NCBI GenBank assembly: GCA_023419605.1
Contig: JAEZXR010000084.1
Location: 1-34,668, forward strand
DNA length: 34,668 nt
Source of the DNA: Bacillota bacterium
Lineage (GTDB): Bacteria > Bacillota > Clostridia > Acetivibrionales > JAEZXR01
Direction of reading: 5' to 3'
Position 1 is the stretch's first letter. Every line of letters begins with the position of its first letter. A program made the position numbers and the translations under genes. A model generated the notes under the pieces. That model had not been told where the DNA came from. It made no database searches and saw only the letters and a list, made by a program, of their open reading frames with translations. Shown piece by piece: positions 16,057 to 25,319 of the stretch.

Positions 16057-16344
16057 CTATATAAAAATCGAATCCGCTGGTGGCTTTCCTCTTCCTAATG
16101 TATCTTCCTCAAAACTAGCCCGGCTCATAAGCTTAATGATAGAGACAAAATCCTCTTCCTTATCAATAATTTTCTCCAGCTCACTTCTAAGCTTGATCAG
16201 CTTAGAAGGAGTCACATTCCCTCGAAATACCGAATTCTGATGATGGCTGAAATATTTCTTGCACACCTTGAAAACCTTATGGACCCGCTTTTCTCCTACA
16301 TCATAAAATACAAATGCGTAATTGTAGTTCAATTCATTTGCCAT
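16057..16344 (-). CDS. cas2: CRISPR adaptation protein Cas2
   Basis: A 95-residue ferredoxin-like Cas2. The first strand ends in the family's conserved Asp (FVFYDV, D15), followed by KRVHKVFKVCKKYF and the SVFRGNVTPSKL segment. Cas2 dimers bridge two Cas1 dimers in the spacer-integration complex. GGGGAGG precedes the ATG, 16 bp after the cas1 stop codon. It is the last gene of the cas operon; the array 1 leader begins right after its stop. Confidence 0.95.
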   Translation of the reverse strand: MANELNYNYAFVFYDVGEKRVHKVFKVCKKYFSHHQNSVFRGNVTPSKLIKLRSELEKIIDKEEDFVSIIKLMSRASFEEDTLGRGKPPADSIFI

Positions 16345-16360
16345 AATAACCTCCCCTTTG

Positions 16361-17350
16361 TCAAATTCCGTCCTTTAGGCTGAAAGGCTTAAAAGGTTTC
16401 CCTTCCACGATAAACTTAATGAGTTTATATCCATCCAGCTTTATTGCATTATAATACGTAGTTTTTCTTCGCAGGGTTTTATGCTCAAAAGCCTTATTCA
16501 GACGCTCGTCAAATTCTGCCACAAAAGCCTTCCGCCCCTCCTCATTCAATATGCAGTAGTTCAGTTTTTTATCAAAATGCTTAGCCACCTGTATTTTCCT
16601 GTTATTTACCATCTCGAATATGGTTTTGAAAACCACCAGCGGTTTAAAAACCTCTGAAATATCCAAGCTCAGGGAAAATCGCCCTTCTCCAGGCTCATGC
16701 AGGAAACTGATGGACTGATTCAAATGGGTATTATATAGCTGCGATATAGTTTTAGCATATAGCAAACTGTTACCGAAAGAAATCAACGCATTGATGGGAT
16801 TATCCGGTGGTCTTCTCACCCTTTTGCTGCATATGAAATCCTCCGGAAGGAAATGCGGAAAACTGGCGTAAAACTGCTGCCAGATCTGGCCTTCAATGAA
16901 CAAAAGCTGTTTAATACCCAGTTCCTTCTCCAGCAGCACCGGAACCTCTACCCGCAGCCAATCCAAAAAAGGCTTCAATTCCTTCTTGTCATGCTTATAA
17001 TAGTGGTAAAGCACCTCATGTATGTTTTCCGCCACACCTGCCACAATAGCCTTCGCTACTTCCATCCTTCTCTCTGTATAGGCCCTGGCTTGCTTCACCG
17101 TCAGTTCCCCGCTGATCAACTGCTCTTTCGGGTAAAAGGACCCGCTGTAGTGTCCATGGTAGTTGAAGAAATGAATGACAATCCCTGCCTTGGCTGCAAA
17201 ATCCAAAAATTTTGTATTCATACTGACCTCATTCAGGCAGTATATCTCCCGAATGTTTTCCACCGGCATGTAATTGTTTCCTTTTTCGGTGATCATAGCA
17301 ATGGAGTTGTCCTTTCTTTTTAGTTCTCCCATGCTCATGATGTATTTCAC
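16361..17350 (-). CDS. cas1: CRISPR integrase Cas1 (type I-B)
   Basis: A 329-residue Cas1, the metal-dependent integrase of spacer acquisition. The N-terminal beta domain contains IREIYCLNEVSMNT and HYSGSFYPKEQLISGEL. The helical domain holds the expected catalytic residues: E153 in FIEGQIW, H218 in FLHEPGEGR and D230 in SLSLDISEVFKP. The start is GTG 17350, preceded by AAGGG at suitable spacing. It lies 24 bp after cas4, within the cas3-cas4-cas1-cas2 block, and its length is normal for subtype I-B. Confidence 0.96.
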   Translation of the reverse strand: MKYIMSMGELKRKDNSIAMITEKGNNYMPVENIREIYCLNEVSMNTKFLDFAAKAGIVIHFFNYHGHYSGSFYPKEQLISGELTVKQARAYTERRMEVAKAIVAGVAENIHEVLYHYYKHDKKELKPFLDWLRVEVPVLLEKELGIKQLLFIEGQIWQQFYASFPHFLPEDFICSKRVRRPPDNPINALISFGNSLLYAKTISQLYNTHLNQSISFLHEPGEGRFSLSLDISEVFKPLVVFKTIFEMVNNRKIQVAKHFDKKLNYCILNEEGRKAFVAEFDERLNKAFEHKTLRRKTTYYNAIKLDGYKLIKFIVEGKPFKPFSLKDGI

Positions 17351-17374
17351 ATGACCCTTCGTAAAAATTCCCCC

Positions 17375-17872
17375 TTATATGAAGCAGTACTCGTAGTATG
17401 CACACTTTTTGCATTTGGCAGCCTTCTCCGGTACAGGCGGTACCGGCCCCCTCGCCAAGTCCCCGATTTCCGATTCCAGCCAGTACAGCTCCTGCCTTTT
17501 CTCTTCCGTCAGTTCTACAAAATGGACCTTTTTATCTTGCTTGTTCTTCTCCAGAAATTCGATCTTTCCTTTGCGTTCCAGCCCTTTTTCTTCCAGCTTC
17601 CGCAGATATAACAGCACCTGCCACTGAACCGCTTCAATGTCCGCATCAGATTTTTTCAACTCTACCACATATTCGTCGGTGAGCTTGTCCAGTTTGATGT
17701 TGTCGATGGTGATTTCCCGGCTGCCCTTCCCTTCACTTTTCAACTCGTGGAGGACCTTCCCGATCCGTACATCTTCGCTGTTGTCCTCCAGGTTGATGCG
17801 GTTGGAAAAGAGCCAACACTGGCGTTTGCAATGGAAGTAGTAGTTGATGATGGTTCCTGTCAGTTTTACCAA
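17375..17872 (-). CDS. cas4: Cas4 exonuclease, 4Fe-4S RecB-like
   Basis: A 165-residue Cas4, which trims and selects prespacers with correct PAM in type I systems. Four iron-sulphur cysteines are visible: C15 in FHCKRQC, and C154, C157 and C163 in the C-terminal CKKCAYYEYC. The RecB-nuclease core shows GKVLHELK, an EYVVELK (E-x-K) strand and QVLLYLRKLEEKG. The start codon is TTG 17872, with GGAGGGAG 5 nt upstream. It overlaps the cas3 stop (TTGGTAA), so translation is coupled to cas3. Confidence 0.95.
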   Translation of the reverse strand: MVKLTGTIINYYFHCKRQCWLFSNRINLEDNSEDVRIGKVLHELKSEGKGSREITIDNIKLDKLTDEYVVELKKSDADIEAVQWQVLLYLRKLEEKGLERKGKIEFLEKNKQDKKVHFVELTEEKRQELYWLESEIGDLARGPVPPVPEKAAKCKKCAYYEYCFI

Positions 17873-20403
17873 AAATCTCCCTCCGCATCTTCTCTATATT
17901 TTTCTCTGTCAAACTTTCCGTCTTCTATATACTCTTCGCCCTGTCGTATCAGATATAAGTTACCCAACTGATCGTCGTACTTTTGCGGCCTCTTCTTTAC
18001 ATTGTAGGTAAAATAAGCTCCTTGTTCATGCAACTGCGAAAGCCGTACCATACGCATAGCATAAGGTATGGACTTATCTGCCAAGACACTTCTGATCTCA
18101 TCCCACACCCTTTGTCCGTCGATTTCCTCCCCAGTTTCCCTATCTATAACCTTTCGTGCCAGATAAATCTGGTAATTTTCTTCCTGAATCAATTCCATAT
18201 ATTTATGAATGCCCGAGAATTCAAAGTTCTCCAGCAAGCTATACAGATTACCGATGCTGGAGGCATTATTCCTTGATTTGAAATCAGTGATTAGCTCCAG
18301 ACACCGCTGATAGAAACCGTCAAAATCCTTTTCCTGCAGATACTGCTGGTAACGTTCCTCATGCAGATTTTTCTCCTTTCTCAGGTCCTTTTTATACACA
18401 CTTTTTTCACTGTCCAGGTCAAAAAAATGTACTACGCAGCTTCCAGTTGGCTTCGTACAGGATCGGTTTATACGCCCCAAGAACTGCTCTTCATTGTCCA
18501 GCAGGGATATATCCTTAAAGCCCATATCCATATCCAGGTCTACACCGGCCTCGATGACCTGTGTGGCAATGACCAGGACATCCGTAAGCACAAAAGCGTT
18601 GTTTTCATCCTTTTCGTTGATTTGCTTTAACAGATACTTTCGCTCCAGCTTGCTATCATCCCCTGTGAGTTCCACTACCATTTTCCGATCTTTATATCGC
18701 ATTTGCATCCTTTTGAAAAATTCTCTGGCAGACCGCTTGGTAATAAATTCAATCAGCACTCTGGCTTTCTCTCTTTGTCCAATCCTCTCACAAACGTGCC
18801 GTTCCAATTCATCCATGGTAATCGGTTTATATTTTAGAAGCTCAAAGTTAAGCTTCACCCGGTCCTTAAATACAGAGTTACTATAATATCCCTTTGTGCC
18901 CTTCAACAATTCCGTAAACACACTGTCCCTTTGGCAAAGAAGCTTGTCCAGTTTCGGCAGCGTAGCGGACATAATGATGAGCTTAAAATTCAACAGCTTT
19001 GCATATTTGTCTAAAAAACTGATGATTTCCATCCAGATATCATTTCTATAGCTTTGAATCTCGTCCAGTATGACTACACTGTTACATAAGTGTACCAAGG
19101 GAAAGCTGGCCTCTCTACCGGTTCCAAAAAGATAATTGAAGAAATTTACATGAGTCGTAATGACTACAGGATAATGAACAAATAACCGATCCAAATAGTA
19201 TTTTTCATATAGACTCGCCTTCTCCATAGCATCATCACATTGTTTCAGCTCCTCCGGGGTAATTACCGGGGTGATGGAATTAAGAACGGCTGCTTGTACT
19301 GTTTCCCCAAACAGGTTGGTAAAAGTATCCTTGGTTTGATCCACCAAGGTATTGAAAGGAAATACGTAAAATATTTTGTTGATTCCTTTACAATTCCTTA
19401 CCTGTTCCAGTGCAAGATTTATGGACACATTAGTTTTTCCGCTGCCTGTAGGTGCTTCCAGGTAAAATATATTGCTATCCAGATTGGCATGCAGGTTTTT
19501 TTCCGCTTCCAGAAAAATATCCGACCGTACTGCGTTGATTGGAGTCCGGGAAAAGTAATTTCTATTTTTGGCGTAGGCTTGAATGCCTTGATATATGCCT
19601 TTTTGGTGGTAACACTCCAGCAACTCATTTAACAGTACATCGTCAATAATCCCGAACTTTGGCGAATCCCCATTCATGTAAAAATAGGTGGCATAAAAAT
19701 CGCAAGCGGTTAAGAGAGCGAATAGCAGGCGTGTTAATATGTAGAATTCAAAGGTATTTCCGCAATATTTATTGCAATCAGCTATAAACTCCAGGTCCAG
19801 AGCATGGATATCCTGTCCCTGCCAATCCATGAGATAGCCCGGCGCTTTGCGGATTCTTTCCTTCCACTCCTCCAAAATTCCTTCAAATTCCTCTATATCC
19901 TTTAAGTGAGAATGATGTCTTGAAATGATATAGGCAAATACATACATCATCCCACAAAGGAGAAACTTTTCCTCTTCACAGGGTATAGCATTCAATTTTC
20001 CGAAATAGATATCCATGTACAGAAGTGCTGACAATGCTGAATGGTCTGCATTTGAAATCTTTTCAGCTTCCTTTCCCAGCTTTTTCAAACTTTTCATCTT
20101 TTGAAGCTGAAAGGCAGGATTCACTTTACCCAGATCATGCAGATATACAGCATTGGCAAACAACTCCCACAATAATTCTCTTCCTTCTTCACTTAGTTTC
20201 CTTCCCTCCACTTTTATAGAAACAATGAGGTTCTGCAATACTCCTTCCAGTCCCTTAACCTGTAGAAGCTCTTCAAAGAACCGCCATACAGTGTCCATGT
20301 GCTGCTGTAGGGTTTCTTTATCCTTTCCCTCACAGGTGTGAGCAAAAATCTGTTTTGGATTTCTGAGGTGTTGAGCTGTAATATACCGTATTTCTTTTCT
20401 CAA
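17866..20403 (-). CDS. cas3: CRISPR nuclease-helicase Cas3 (HD plus DEAD/H)
   Basis: An 845-residue fusion of HD nuclease and SF2 helicase, recruited by Cascade to degrade targeted DNA. HD domain: H35, the HD pair at 89-90 with LHDLGK, H121, and HHSH at 163-166. Helicase: Walker A APTGSGKT (317-324), Walker B DEIQ (447-450), motif III SAT (479-481), and motif VI EQFLGRINRSC. The start is TTG 20403, chosen for GGAGGTAACAA directly before it. That ribosome binding site follows the degenerate last repeat of array 2 by only a few bases, so the gene may depend on transcription through the array or from its leader. Confidence 0.96.
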   Translation of the reverse strand: MRKEIRYITAQHLRNPKQIFAHTCEGKDKETLQQHMDTVWRFFEELLQVKGLEGVLQNLIVSIKVEGRKLSEEGRELLWELFANAVYLHDLGKVNPAFQLQKMKSLKKLGKEAEKISNADHSALSALLYMDIYFGKLNAIPCEEEKFLLCGMMYVFAYIISRHHSHLKDIEEFEGILEEWKERIRKAPGYLMDWQGQDIHALDLEFIADCNKYCGNTFEFYILTRLLFALLTACDFYATYFYMNGDSPKFGIIDDVLLNELLECYHQKGIYQGIQAYAKNRNYFSRTPINAVRSDIFLEAEKNLHANLDSNIFYLEAPTGSGKTNVSINLALEQVRNCKGINKIFYVFPFNTLVDQTKDTFTNLFGETVQAAVLNSITPVITPEELKQCDDAMEKASLYEKYYLDRLFVHYPVVITTHVNFFNYLFGTGREASFPLVHLCNSVVILDEIQSYRNDIWMEIISFLDKYAKLLNFKLIIMSATLPKLDKLLCQRDSVFTELLKGTKGYYSNSVFKDRVKLNFELLKYKPITMDELERHVCERIGQREKARVLIEFITKRSAREFFKRMQMRYKDRKMVVELTGDDSKLERKYLLKQINEKDENNAFVLTDVLVIATQVIEAGVDLDMDMGFKDISLLDNEEQFLGRINRSCTKPTGSCVVHFFDLDSEKSVYKKDLRKEKNLHEERYQQYLQEKDFDGFYQRCLELITDFKSRNNASSIGNLYSLLENFEFSGIHKYMELIQEENYQIYLARKVIDRETGEEIDGQRVWDEIRSVLADKSIPYAMRMVRLSQLHEQGAYFTYNVKKRPQKYDDQLGNLYLIRQGEEYIEDGKFDREKYREDAEGDFW

Positions 20404-20420
20404 ATTGTTACCTCCTTTGT

Positions 20421-20846
20421 TTAAAGTTACATCCTATGTTTTGGTTCAACAATTGAAGCTTCAACTGTAACATTTTCTGAATTATTATTTAAATACATCC
20501 TATGTTTTGGTTCAACTGTTGCCCTCCAGATCAAAGCGGGAGGCATCCACCAATATTTAAATACATCCTATGTTTTGGTTCAACACAGCCGAGTACGTAT
20601 TAATCAGACTTTCCACGTTTAATTTAAATACATCCTATGTTTTGGTTCAACAAAGCGTTATATGCATAGCAGACAGCAGATACCTATATTTAAATACATC
20701 CTATGTTTTGGTTCAACACGCTTTTAGACCCGGCAGAGTTGAGCAATGTCAATTTAAATACATCCTATGTTTTGGTTCAACAGGCCTAGTAGTGAGGAAG
20801 GTAACATATTTAAGCGATTTAAATACATCCTATGTTTTGGTTCAAC
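20421..20846 (-). CRISPR. CRISPR array 2, type I-B, 7 repeats and 6 spacers, inside the cas operon
   Basis: Full repeats start at 20487, 20555, 20622, 20688, 20752 and 20817. A degenerate repeat with altered ATTTAAAT end occupies 20421-20450. Spacers are 34-38 bp. The repeat equals that of array 1. The array lies between cas5 and cas3 in the same orientation as the genes, with its leader adjoining cas5 and its oldest end 17 bp from the cas3 start. Confidence 0.97.
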
Positions 20847-21019
20847 TACAGCAAAATAGGGCTTTAAAAATTCAGTCCTCTTCTGAACTCCTGATATTAT
20901 CCACCTTTCAGCATTTTTTACCAAGTGGCACCCCTCTACACAGGAAACTCTCCTCTTATAGCTTCAACCCAGCCGTTTTAGCTACTCCTGCGCCTTTTTA
21001 TGTGACCAGCCACTTGGTA
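20847..21019 (-). promoter_or_regulatory. Leader of CRISPR array 2 with long-range inverted repeat
   Basis: It fills the space between the cas5 stop codon (21020) and the first repeat. TACCAAGTGGC (20919-20929) and GCCACTTGGTA (21009-21019) form a perfect 11-bp inverted repeat 101 bp end to end. The arm sequence differs from leaders 1 and 3 beyond TACCAA. Next to the repeat it reads CTATTTTGCTGTA in crRNA orientation. Confidence 0.8.
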
Positions 21020-21787
21020 CTATAGAAACTCAAGAACCTCTCCGTCACAGCAGTAAAAACACCCTTCCCTTTCCAGCGCCTTTATCCTATGATTGGTAAA
21101 GCACAGTTCTCGGAATTCATAAGCATTGCACTCTCGATTTAGGGAACAAGGCATAAACTCTCTGTACATAAAACTCTTCCCTTCGCCAAACCGGGGAGAA
21201 TTTCCCATCTTTATTCCATCCAAGACAAACAAGGAATGAATTCGCGTTACTTCTTTCACTGCCTCCAACTGTACCTCCAGACCATTTGAAATCAACGCAG
21301 GATGGTCATTTTTCCCGAGGTAGGGTATGTATACACACTGACCTGACAAGATAGAATTCCACAGACGGGTAAAAAGTTCTCTTTCCACCGAACCGTCATC
21401 CAGAAGCCATATCCTCCATTCAGGCTTTTCCAGCCACTGCTCCCTTACGATCAGATTTCCGCCCTGCTCCATACTGGCGTAACCTACACTGTTGTTAAAC
21501 TGCTGAATCTTTTTCGGGAAATAGCCCTTGTCACCCTGGGGCTGAATGGCAACCTTTAATGATTGCAATTTTTCATAGAACTCCGGGAACACTACTTCTT
21601 GAGCCTCACTTTTTCGCTGCAACTGCATATTCTGGGCATTATAGCCTCCCAGTCCTGTCACCGCTCCTAGAAGTCCCAGCAACGCTACCTTATGTATGTT
21701 ATTATAGGTAAAATACGCATAGGCGTTCACGTCCGGTTTTTTAAAGAACGCAGTTTCTCCTGAAAGCTGAAATTGTAATGCTCTCAT
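21020..21787 (-). CDS. cas5: Cascade subunit Cas5 (type I-B)
   Basis: A 255-residue Cas5 that caps the 5' handle of the crRNA in Cascade. The N-terminus MRALQFQLSGETAFFKKPDVN matches the Cas5 RAMP opening, followed by the HKVALLGLLGAVTGLGGYN glycine-rich helix seen in subtype I-B proteins. The ATG overlaps the cas7 stop as ATGA (21784-21787), so it is translationally coupled to cas7. Its stop codon directly abuts the inverted-repeat arm of the array 2 leader. Confidence 0.93.
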   Translation of the reverse strand: MRALQFQLSGETAFFKKPDVNAYAYFTYNNIHKVALLGLLGAVTGLGGYNAQNMQLQRKSEAQEVVFPEFYEKLQSLKVAIQPQGDKGYFPKKIQQFNNSVGYASMEQGGNLIVREQWLEKPEWRIWLLDDGSVERELFTRLWNSILSGQCVYIPYLGKNDHPALISNGLEVQLEAVKEVTRIHSLFVLDGIKMGNSPRFGEGKSFMYREFMPCSLNRECNAYEFRELCFTNHRIKALEREGCFYCCDGEVLEFL

Positions 21788-22731
21788 GCAATCACTTCTT
21801 TCGTGAACAAATTCATCTTGGTTGCACTAAAATCCGACTTCACCTCTGTAGTGTAAGGGTTATAATAAAGCTCTATTTTTTCGATGGCTGCTTTCACCCG
21901 GTCCGTGCAGAGAACTCCCATTTTACTCAGGTCGATAATTCCTTTTCCATCAGCCCTATAAAATTCTACATATTGGGCCAGGTCGGGCAAATACAGCTTT
22001 TCACCTTCCTTTAATTCAACAAACAGCGCGAACTCATTTTCGCAGCCGAATTTACTATTGGTGTTATACGCTGTAGCAGCCACCAGTGCCGCCTCCTTAA
22101 ACTTTTCATAAGCTTCCAGCGTATAGCCCTCAAACCCTTCTGCGATTCCTTTATAGTCATCATAATTCTGCGGGTTCACAGAGAAAGGGTAAAAATAATG
22201 GGCTTCATCACAAACAATCTTCTTACCGATACTGGCTTGCTGCCGGTCTTCTCCGTCTTTGCCGTTGGGGTTCCTAAAGGGAGAAAGGATATCCTGTACC
22301 TCCACGCTGGCACCCATAAATTTGTTAAAACCCTGCCCAAACTGAACTGCCCCGGTAATGCCAATGTTTTGTCCCTCCTCGGCAAAAGTAGCACCAAAGT
22401 TCATAACATCTACGGCACTGAAAAGATTTTTTAAAACCTCTCTTGTAGGGGTTTTGGCATCGACTTTCTCTTCGAAAAGTTGCTGGTACCTCTCCTTTAG
22501 CGCTCGGGGAATCATTTTCTGCTCTTTTTCATTAATGGTATAGGAACGGGTATAGATTACCTTTTCCCCCTGGCGCTCCCACAGCTTTTTCATGGGAAAT
22601 TTCAATGCCTTATCACTTCCAAAAATCTCTCCATTACCTGTGGTTTTGGGATTTCCCGTAAAATCAGCATTCCAATTGGCCATGACCGCCTTGATACCGA
22701 TTACTCCATACACTCTTTTATTCATCTGCAT
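21784..22731 (-). CDS. cas7: Cascade backbone subunit Cas7 (Csh2-like, type I-B)
   Basis: About 316 residues. The N-terminus NKRVYGVIGIKAVMANWNAD and the G-rich NPKTTGNGEIFGSDKAL segment match Csh2/Cas7b proteins, and GAVQFGQGFNKFMGAS resembles the central RAMP glycine segment. Several copies coat the spacer part of the crRNA. The gene overlaps the cas8 stop (22718). Several in-frame starts exist; I prefer ATG 22731, which has AAAGGG 8 nt upstream, over GTG 22740, ATG 22737 or ATG 22725. Confidence 0.92.
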   Translation of the reverse strand: MQMNKRVYGVIGIKAVMANWNADFTGNPKTTGNGEIFGSDKALKFPMKKLWERQGEKVIYTRSYTINEKEQKMIPRALKERYQQLFEEKVDAKTPTREVLKNLFSAVDVMNFGATFAEEGQNIGITGAVQFGQGFNKFMGASVEVQDILSPFRNPNGKDGEDRQQASIGKKIVCDEAHYFYPFSVNPQNYDDYKGIAEGFEGYTLEAYEKFKEAALVAATAYNTNSKFGCENEFALFVELKEGEKLYLPDLAQYVEFYRADGKGIIDLSKMGVLCTDRVKAAIEKIELYYNPYTTEVKSDFSATKMNLFTKEVIA

Positions 22732-24541
22732 CTTCATCACCCTTTCTTCCCTCTGTCGATTTTTTCTCCGCTTTAGTATACATAATGTTATCTATCATGA
22801 GCCCTGCATAGAACATATCCATAAATTCCTTCGCATCGGAATTAGGCGCATATCCTTGAACAGCACCAAATGCACGACTGAACCTATAGTTGTTCATGGA
22901 AATCTTATGCTTGTATGCATTAAACAACTGTTGAAGCTTCTTCTTAAATTGGTCTCCATTGTTTGCTCTCAAAAACGGTTCTATCAGATCAAAGTTCTTG
23001 TCTTTTGACTCGCTTTGCGAAGCCAGATACCGTGCTAATTGGCCGCACATAAAATAAAATTCCTCATCATTTTCACAAGCTACGACTTCAGTTTCCTGCG
23101 AGAAAAGTTTTTCCTTCCATGTCTTATTCATCTGTGTAATCCGGTCGCCCATTCCCATCTTCCCTTCTTCCTTAAAAAAATAATCCAAATATGAAATTCT
23201 TAAATTAAAAGCTCGTCGAACTTCTTTGAACCGTTCTGTACCTGTCCCCTCCACCGTATAGAGTAGTTGCTCCCGAATCAGTTGGGAGCTCACTTTGTCA
23301 ATCAACCCTTTTAGCTGTAGATCGATTCCCAAACTGAAATAGTTAAAAAACCCTTCGCGGCTTATGGCAAAAAGGGATTGCATGGTTTTTGTAAATTTCC
23401 CCTCTACTATATCCGGTATTGTATTTTTAAAGTACCCCTTCATCTTATCTGCAAAAAAGTATTTGCTGGTGATACTTTGAAGAGCTTCCAGTGTTATAAT
23501 GATTTTTATATCCTCTATAAAGCGTTCTCCTGCTATTTCTTTTGAAATCTCTGCTGCATTCTGAAGCTCAAATTTAGTCTGGGAAGAATAAGAAGGAATA
23601 TAGTCAAAATCTTCAACCACAGCTTCTTTCCCTTTTGTAGCATAGATACTGTATAAAGGCTTATTTTCCTGTTTTTCAGGTGTACTTCTGTCAAAAGCAA
23701 ATTCCGGTGGAACATAGATTTCCCAGTTGGGCTGCGCCATGAGCCAGTCAAAAAACTTCTGTGTCAGTACCGCTTCTTCCACTGTAATTCTATAGGGGAT
23801 ACGGCATTTCATGGTTTTAAGCTCTAAAAAAGGTTTCTTCGAGTTCGTACCCATGTTGCTATTGGATAACCCTGTCATCCGACCATCAATCATTTCATTG
23901 TAGTCATTCTTATTAAAAACCCGGGGAATAATGAATTTTTCGAGTTCCCTTCTATATTCTTCTTCCGGAGCATCGAAGAACACTTTCACATAGCCCTTAG
24001 AAATCTCCGAGGACTTTACCAGTGCGATTAGCTCTTCCATATGTTTTAACAGATATTCACCGTTCTGTCGTATCCGATCCACGTTGACAGGATGAAATTT
24101 CTCCGCGAAATACTCTTCCAGCATTTTCTTTACTTCTTTTGTTCCTTTGAATTTCTTCGCCGGGTCTTCCAACAGTTCGAAGTACTGCTCTATCGACTTG
24201 TTTATCTCTTCCGTGCTCAAAGGAGTCTCCCCAACCTGAGGAAAAATATCTCTTTTAATAAACAGTGTCAGGAAGTTATTGCTATGTATCTTTTTGCCGG
24301 GGTCTACAGGTTTGTTCATGTCAAATAGGATACTGTAATAATCCCTTACTTTAAACCATTGATAGAGCGGGTGCTCCAGTTCCATGTCGTCCTGCTTTTT
24401 TTTGATAACCAGGGACTCTGGCTCTCTGTCCGGATGTATCTTGATGTAGAGTCCTTCTTTTGGCTTATACCAGTCCAGAATCAGCTTGTCCTCTTGCTGC
24501 TCATAGGCTTTGCCAAATAAATTTACCAAATCCTTTATCAT
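22718..24541 (-). CDS. cas8b: Cascade large subunit Cas8b (Csh1-like)
   Basis: A 607-residue large subunit expected to recognise the PAM and recruit Cas3. Sequence signatures are weak in this family. The call rests on length, position between cas6 and cas7, the N-terminal YKPKEGLYIKI segment, and a helical C-terminal half with QSLFAISREGFFNYFSLGID and the end typical of Csh1-type proteins (FMDMFYAGLMIDN). GGAGGTAAAG precedes the ATG at 24541. The stop overlaps the cas7 start. The C-terminal part may also yield the Cas11-like small subunit by internal initiation, as known for I-B, but I did not identify a start. Confidence 0.88.
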   Translation of the reverse strand: MIKDLVNLFGKAYEQQEDKLILDWYKPKEGLYIKIHPDREPESLVIKKKQDDMELEHPLYQWFKVRDYYSILFDMNKPVDPGKKIHSNNFLTLFIKRDIFPQVGETPLSTEEINKSIEQYFELLEDPAKKFKGTKEVKKMLEEYFAEKFHPVNVDRIRQNGEYLLKHMEELIALVKSSEISKGYVKVFFDAPEEEYRRELEKFIIPRVFNKNDYNEMIDGRMTGLSNSNMGTNSKKPFLELKTMKCRIPYRITVEEAVLTQKFFDWLMAQPNWEIYVPPEFAFDRSTPEKQENKPLYSIYATKGKEAVVEDFDYIPSYSSQTKFELQNAAEISKEIAGERFIEDIKIIITLEALQSITSKYFFADKMKGYFKNTIPDIVEGKFTKTMQSLFAISREGFFNYFSLGIDLQLKGLIDKVSSQLIREQLLYTVEGTGTERFKEVRRAFNLRISYLDYFFKEEGKMGMGDRITQMNKTWKEKLFSQETEVVACENDEEFYFMCGQLARYLASQSESKDKNFDLIEPFLRANNGDQFKKKLQQLFNAYKHKISMNNYRFSRAFGAVQGYAPNSDAKEFMDMFYAGLMIDNIMYTKAEKKSTEGRKGDEDADE

Positions 24542-24564
24542 GCGATACCTTTACCTCCTCCCTC

Positions 24565-25248
24565 TTATTTTGCAGCGCAAAAACCCAATCCTAAAGAGCC
24601 TTTCTCTAAAAGCCCTGTAGCCATGGCGCAGAAGGCCAACTTTTGAGAAGCGTCTTCCGGATTAATTTGAAGTTTGAATTTGTTCGTAATCAACGTGGTA
24701 TTCTTGTATTTGAGTGCCAGAGGTTTATTGTTCAGTATTTCCATGTGCTGTATAAAGTTTTGATTGGTTTCGAGGCTGGTACCGTAGAATTGTTTGTACT
24801 TTTTCAACAAGTTTACATGCATTCTTTCCTGGAGCAGAAGGATATCATCCTGGGGAGTCCAATGCCTTCCTTCTACAGTGCATATGGCAGGTGTAATGGT
24901 GGTTAGCTCAGAGATAAATCTGTATTTCTGTTCTTTTACTTCGCTCGCCAGTACCTTAAACTCCTTCGCAACAGCAGGGAGCAGTTCCTTTAGCTTGTCC
25001 ACAAAGCCTTTTTCAAGACTTCTTATGCGTATCAGGTATATTCGTCCCGCCTTATAAACCTTGTCCTGTTCTGCTGGGTAGGGGTAGGAGAAGGTGTAGA
25101 ACTTATATCCGTTGGCAGCATGTTTCTGCGCTAACTCTGGATCTAAAAGCATGGCTCGATTAATAGTATTGGAGACTATTTCTCCCGCTTGAGTGAAGTG
25201 GATGTCTGCATGCAGATATACTGTAATGCAAACTTCATGATATCTCAT
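24565..25248 (-). CDS. cas6: crRNA-processing endoribonuclease Cas6
   Basis: A 227-residue Cas6 that cleaves repeat RNA 8 nt from its 3' end, leaving the ATTTAAAT 5' handle. The RAMP fold is indicated by the N-terminal strand MRYHEVCITVYL, a candidate catalytic His in LAQKHAANGYKFYTFSYP (residue about 43), and the C-terminal glycine-rich loop LLEKGSLGLGFCAAK. GGAGGTG sits just before the ATG. It is the first cas gene of the operon, 23 bp before cas8b. It should also process array 3 and the isolated crRNA-like unit at 27603. Confidence 0.94.
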   Translation of the reverse strand: MRYHEVCITVYLHADIHFTQAGEIVSNTINRAMLLDPELAQKHAANGYKFYTFSYPYPAEQDKVYKAGRIYLIRIRSLEKGFVDKLKELLPAVAKEFKVLASEVKEQKYRFISELTTITPAICTVEGRHWTPQDDILLLQERMHVNLLKKYKQFYGTSLETNQNFIQHMEILNNKPLALKYKNTTLITNKFKLQINPEDASQKLAFCAMATGLLEKGSLGLGFCAAK

Positions 25249-25319
25249 TTTTTCACCTCCTTTCAGCCCTATTTAGTCCAAAAACCATTTCTAATATATA
25301 ATGCCTTTCTTTTCAGCTC

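Noticed and set aside
20570..21025. Open frame running through CRISPR array 2 and its leader
   Set aside because: Its protein repeats the FKYILCFGST/LNTSYVLVQ translation of the repeat; similar frames at 31551-31856, 31600-31812, 31827-32015 and 32284-32604 are the same artefact.
22718..24541. Type III or type I-A large subunit in place of Cas8b
   Set aside because: No HD or GGDD motif is present, and gene order cas6-cas8-cas7-cas5-cas3-cas4-cas1-cas2 with ATTTAAAT-ending repeats is typical of I-B.
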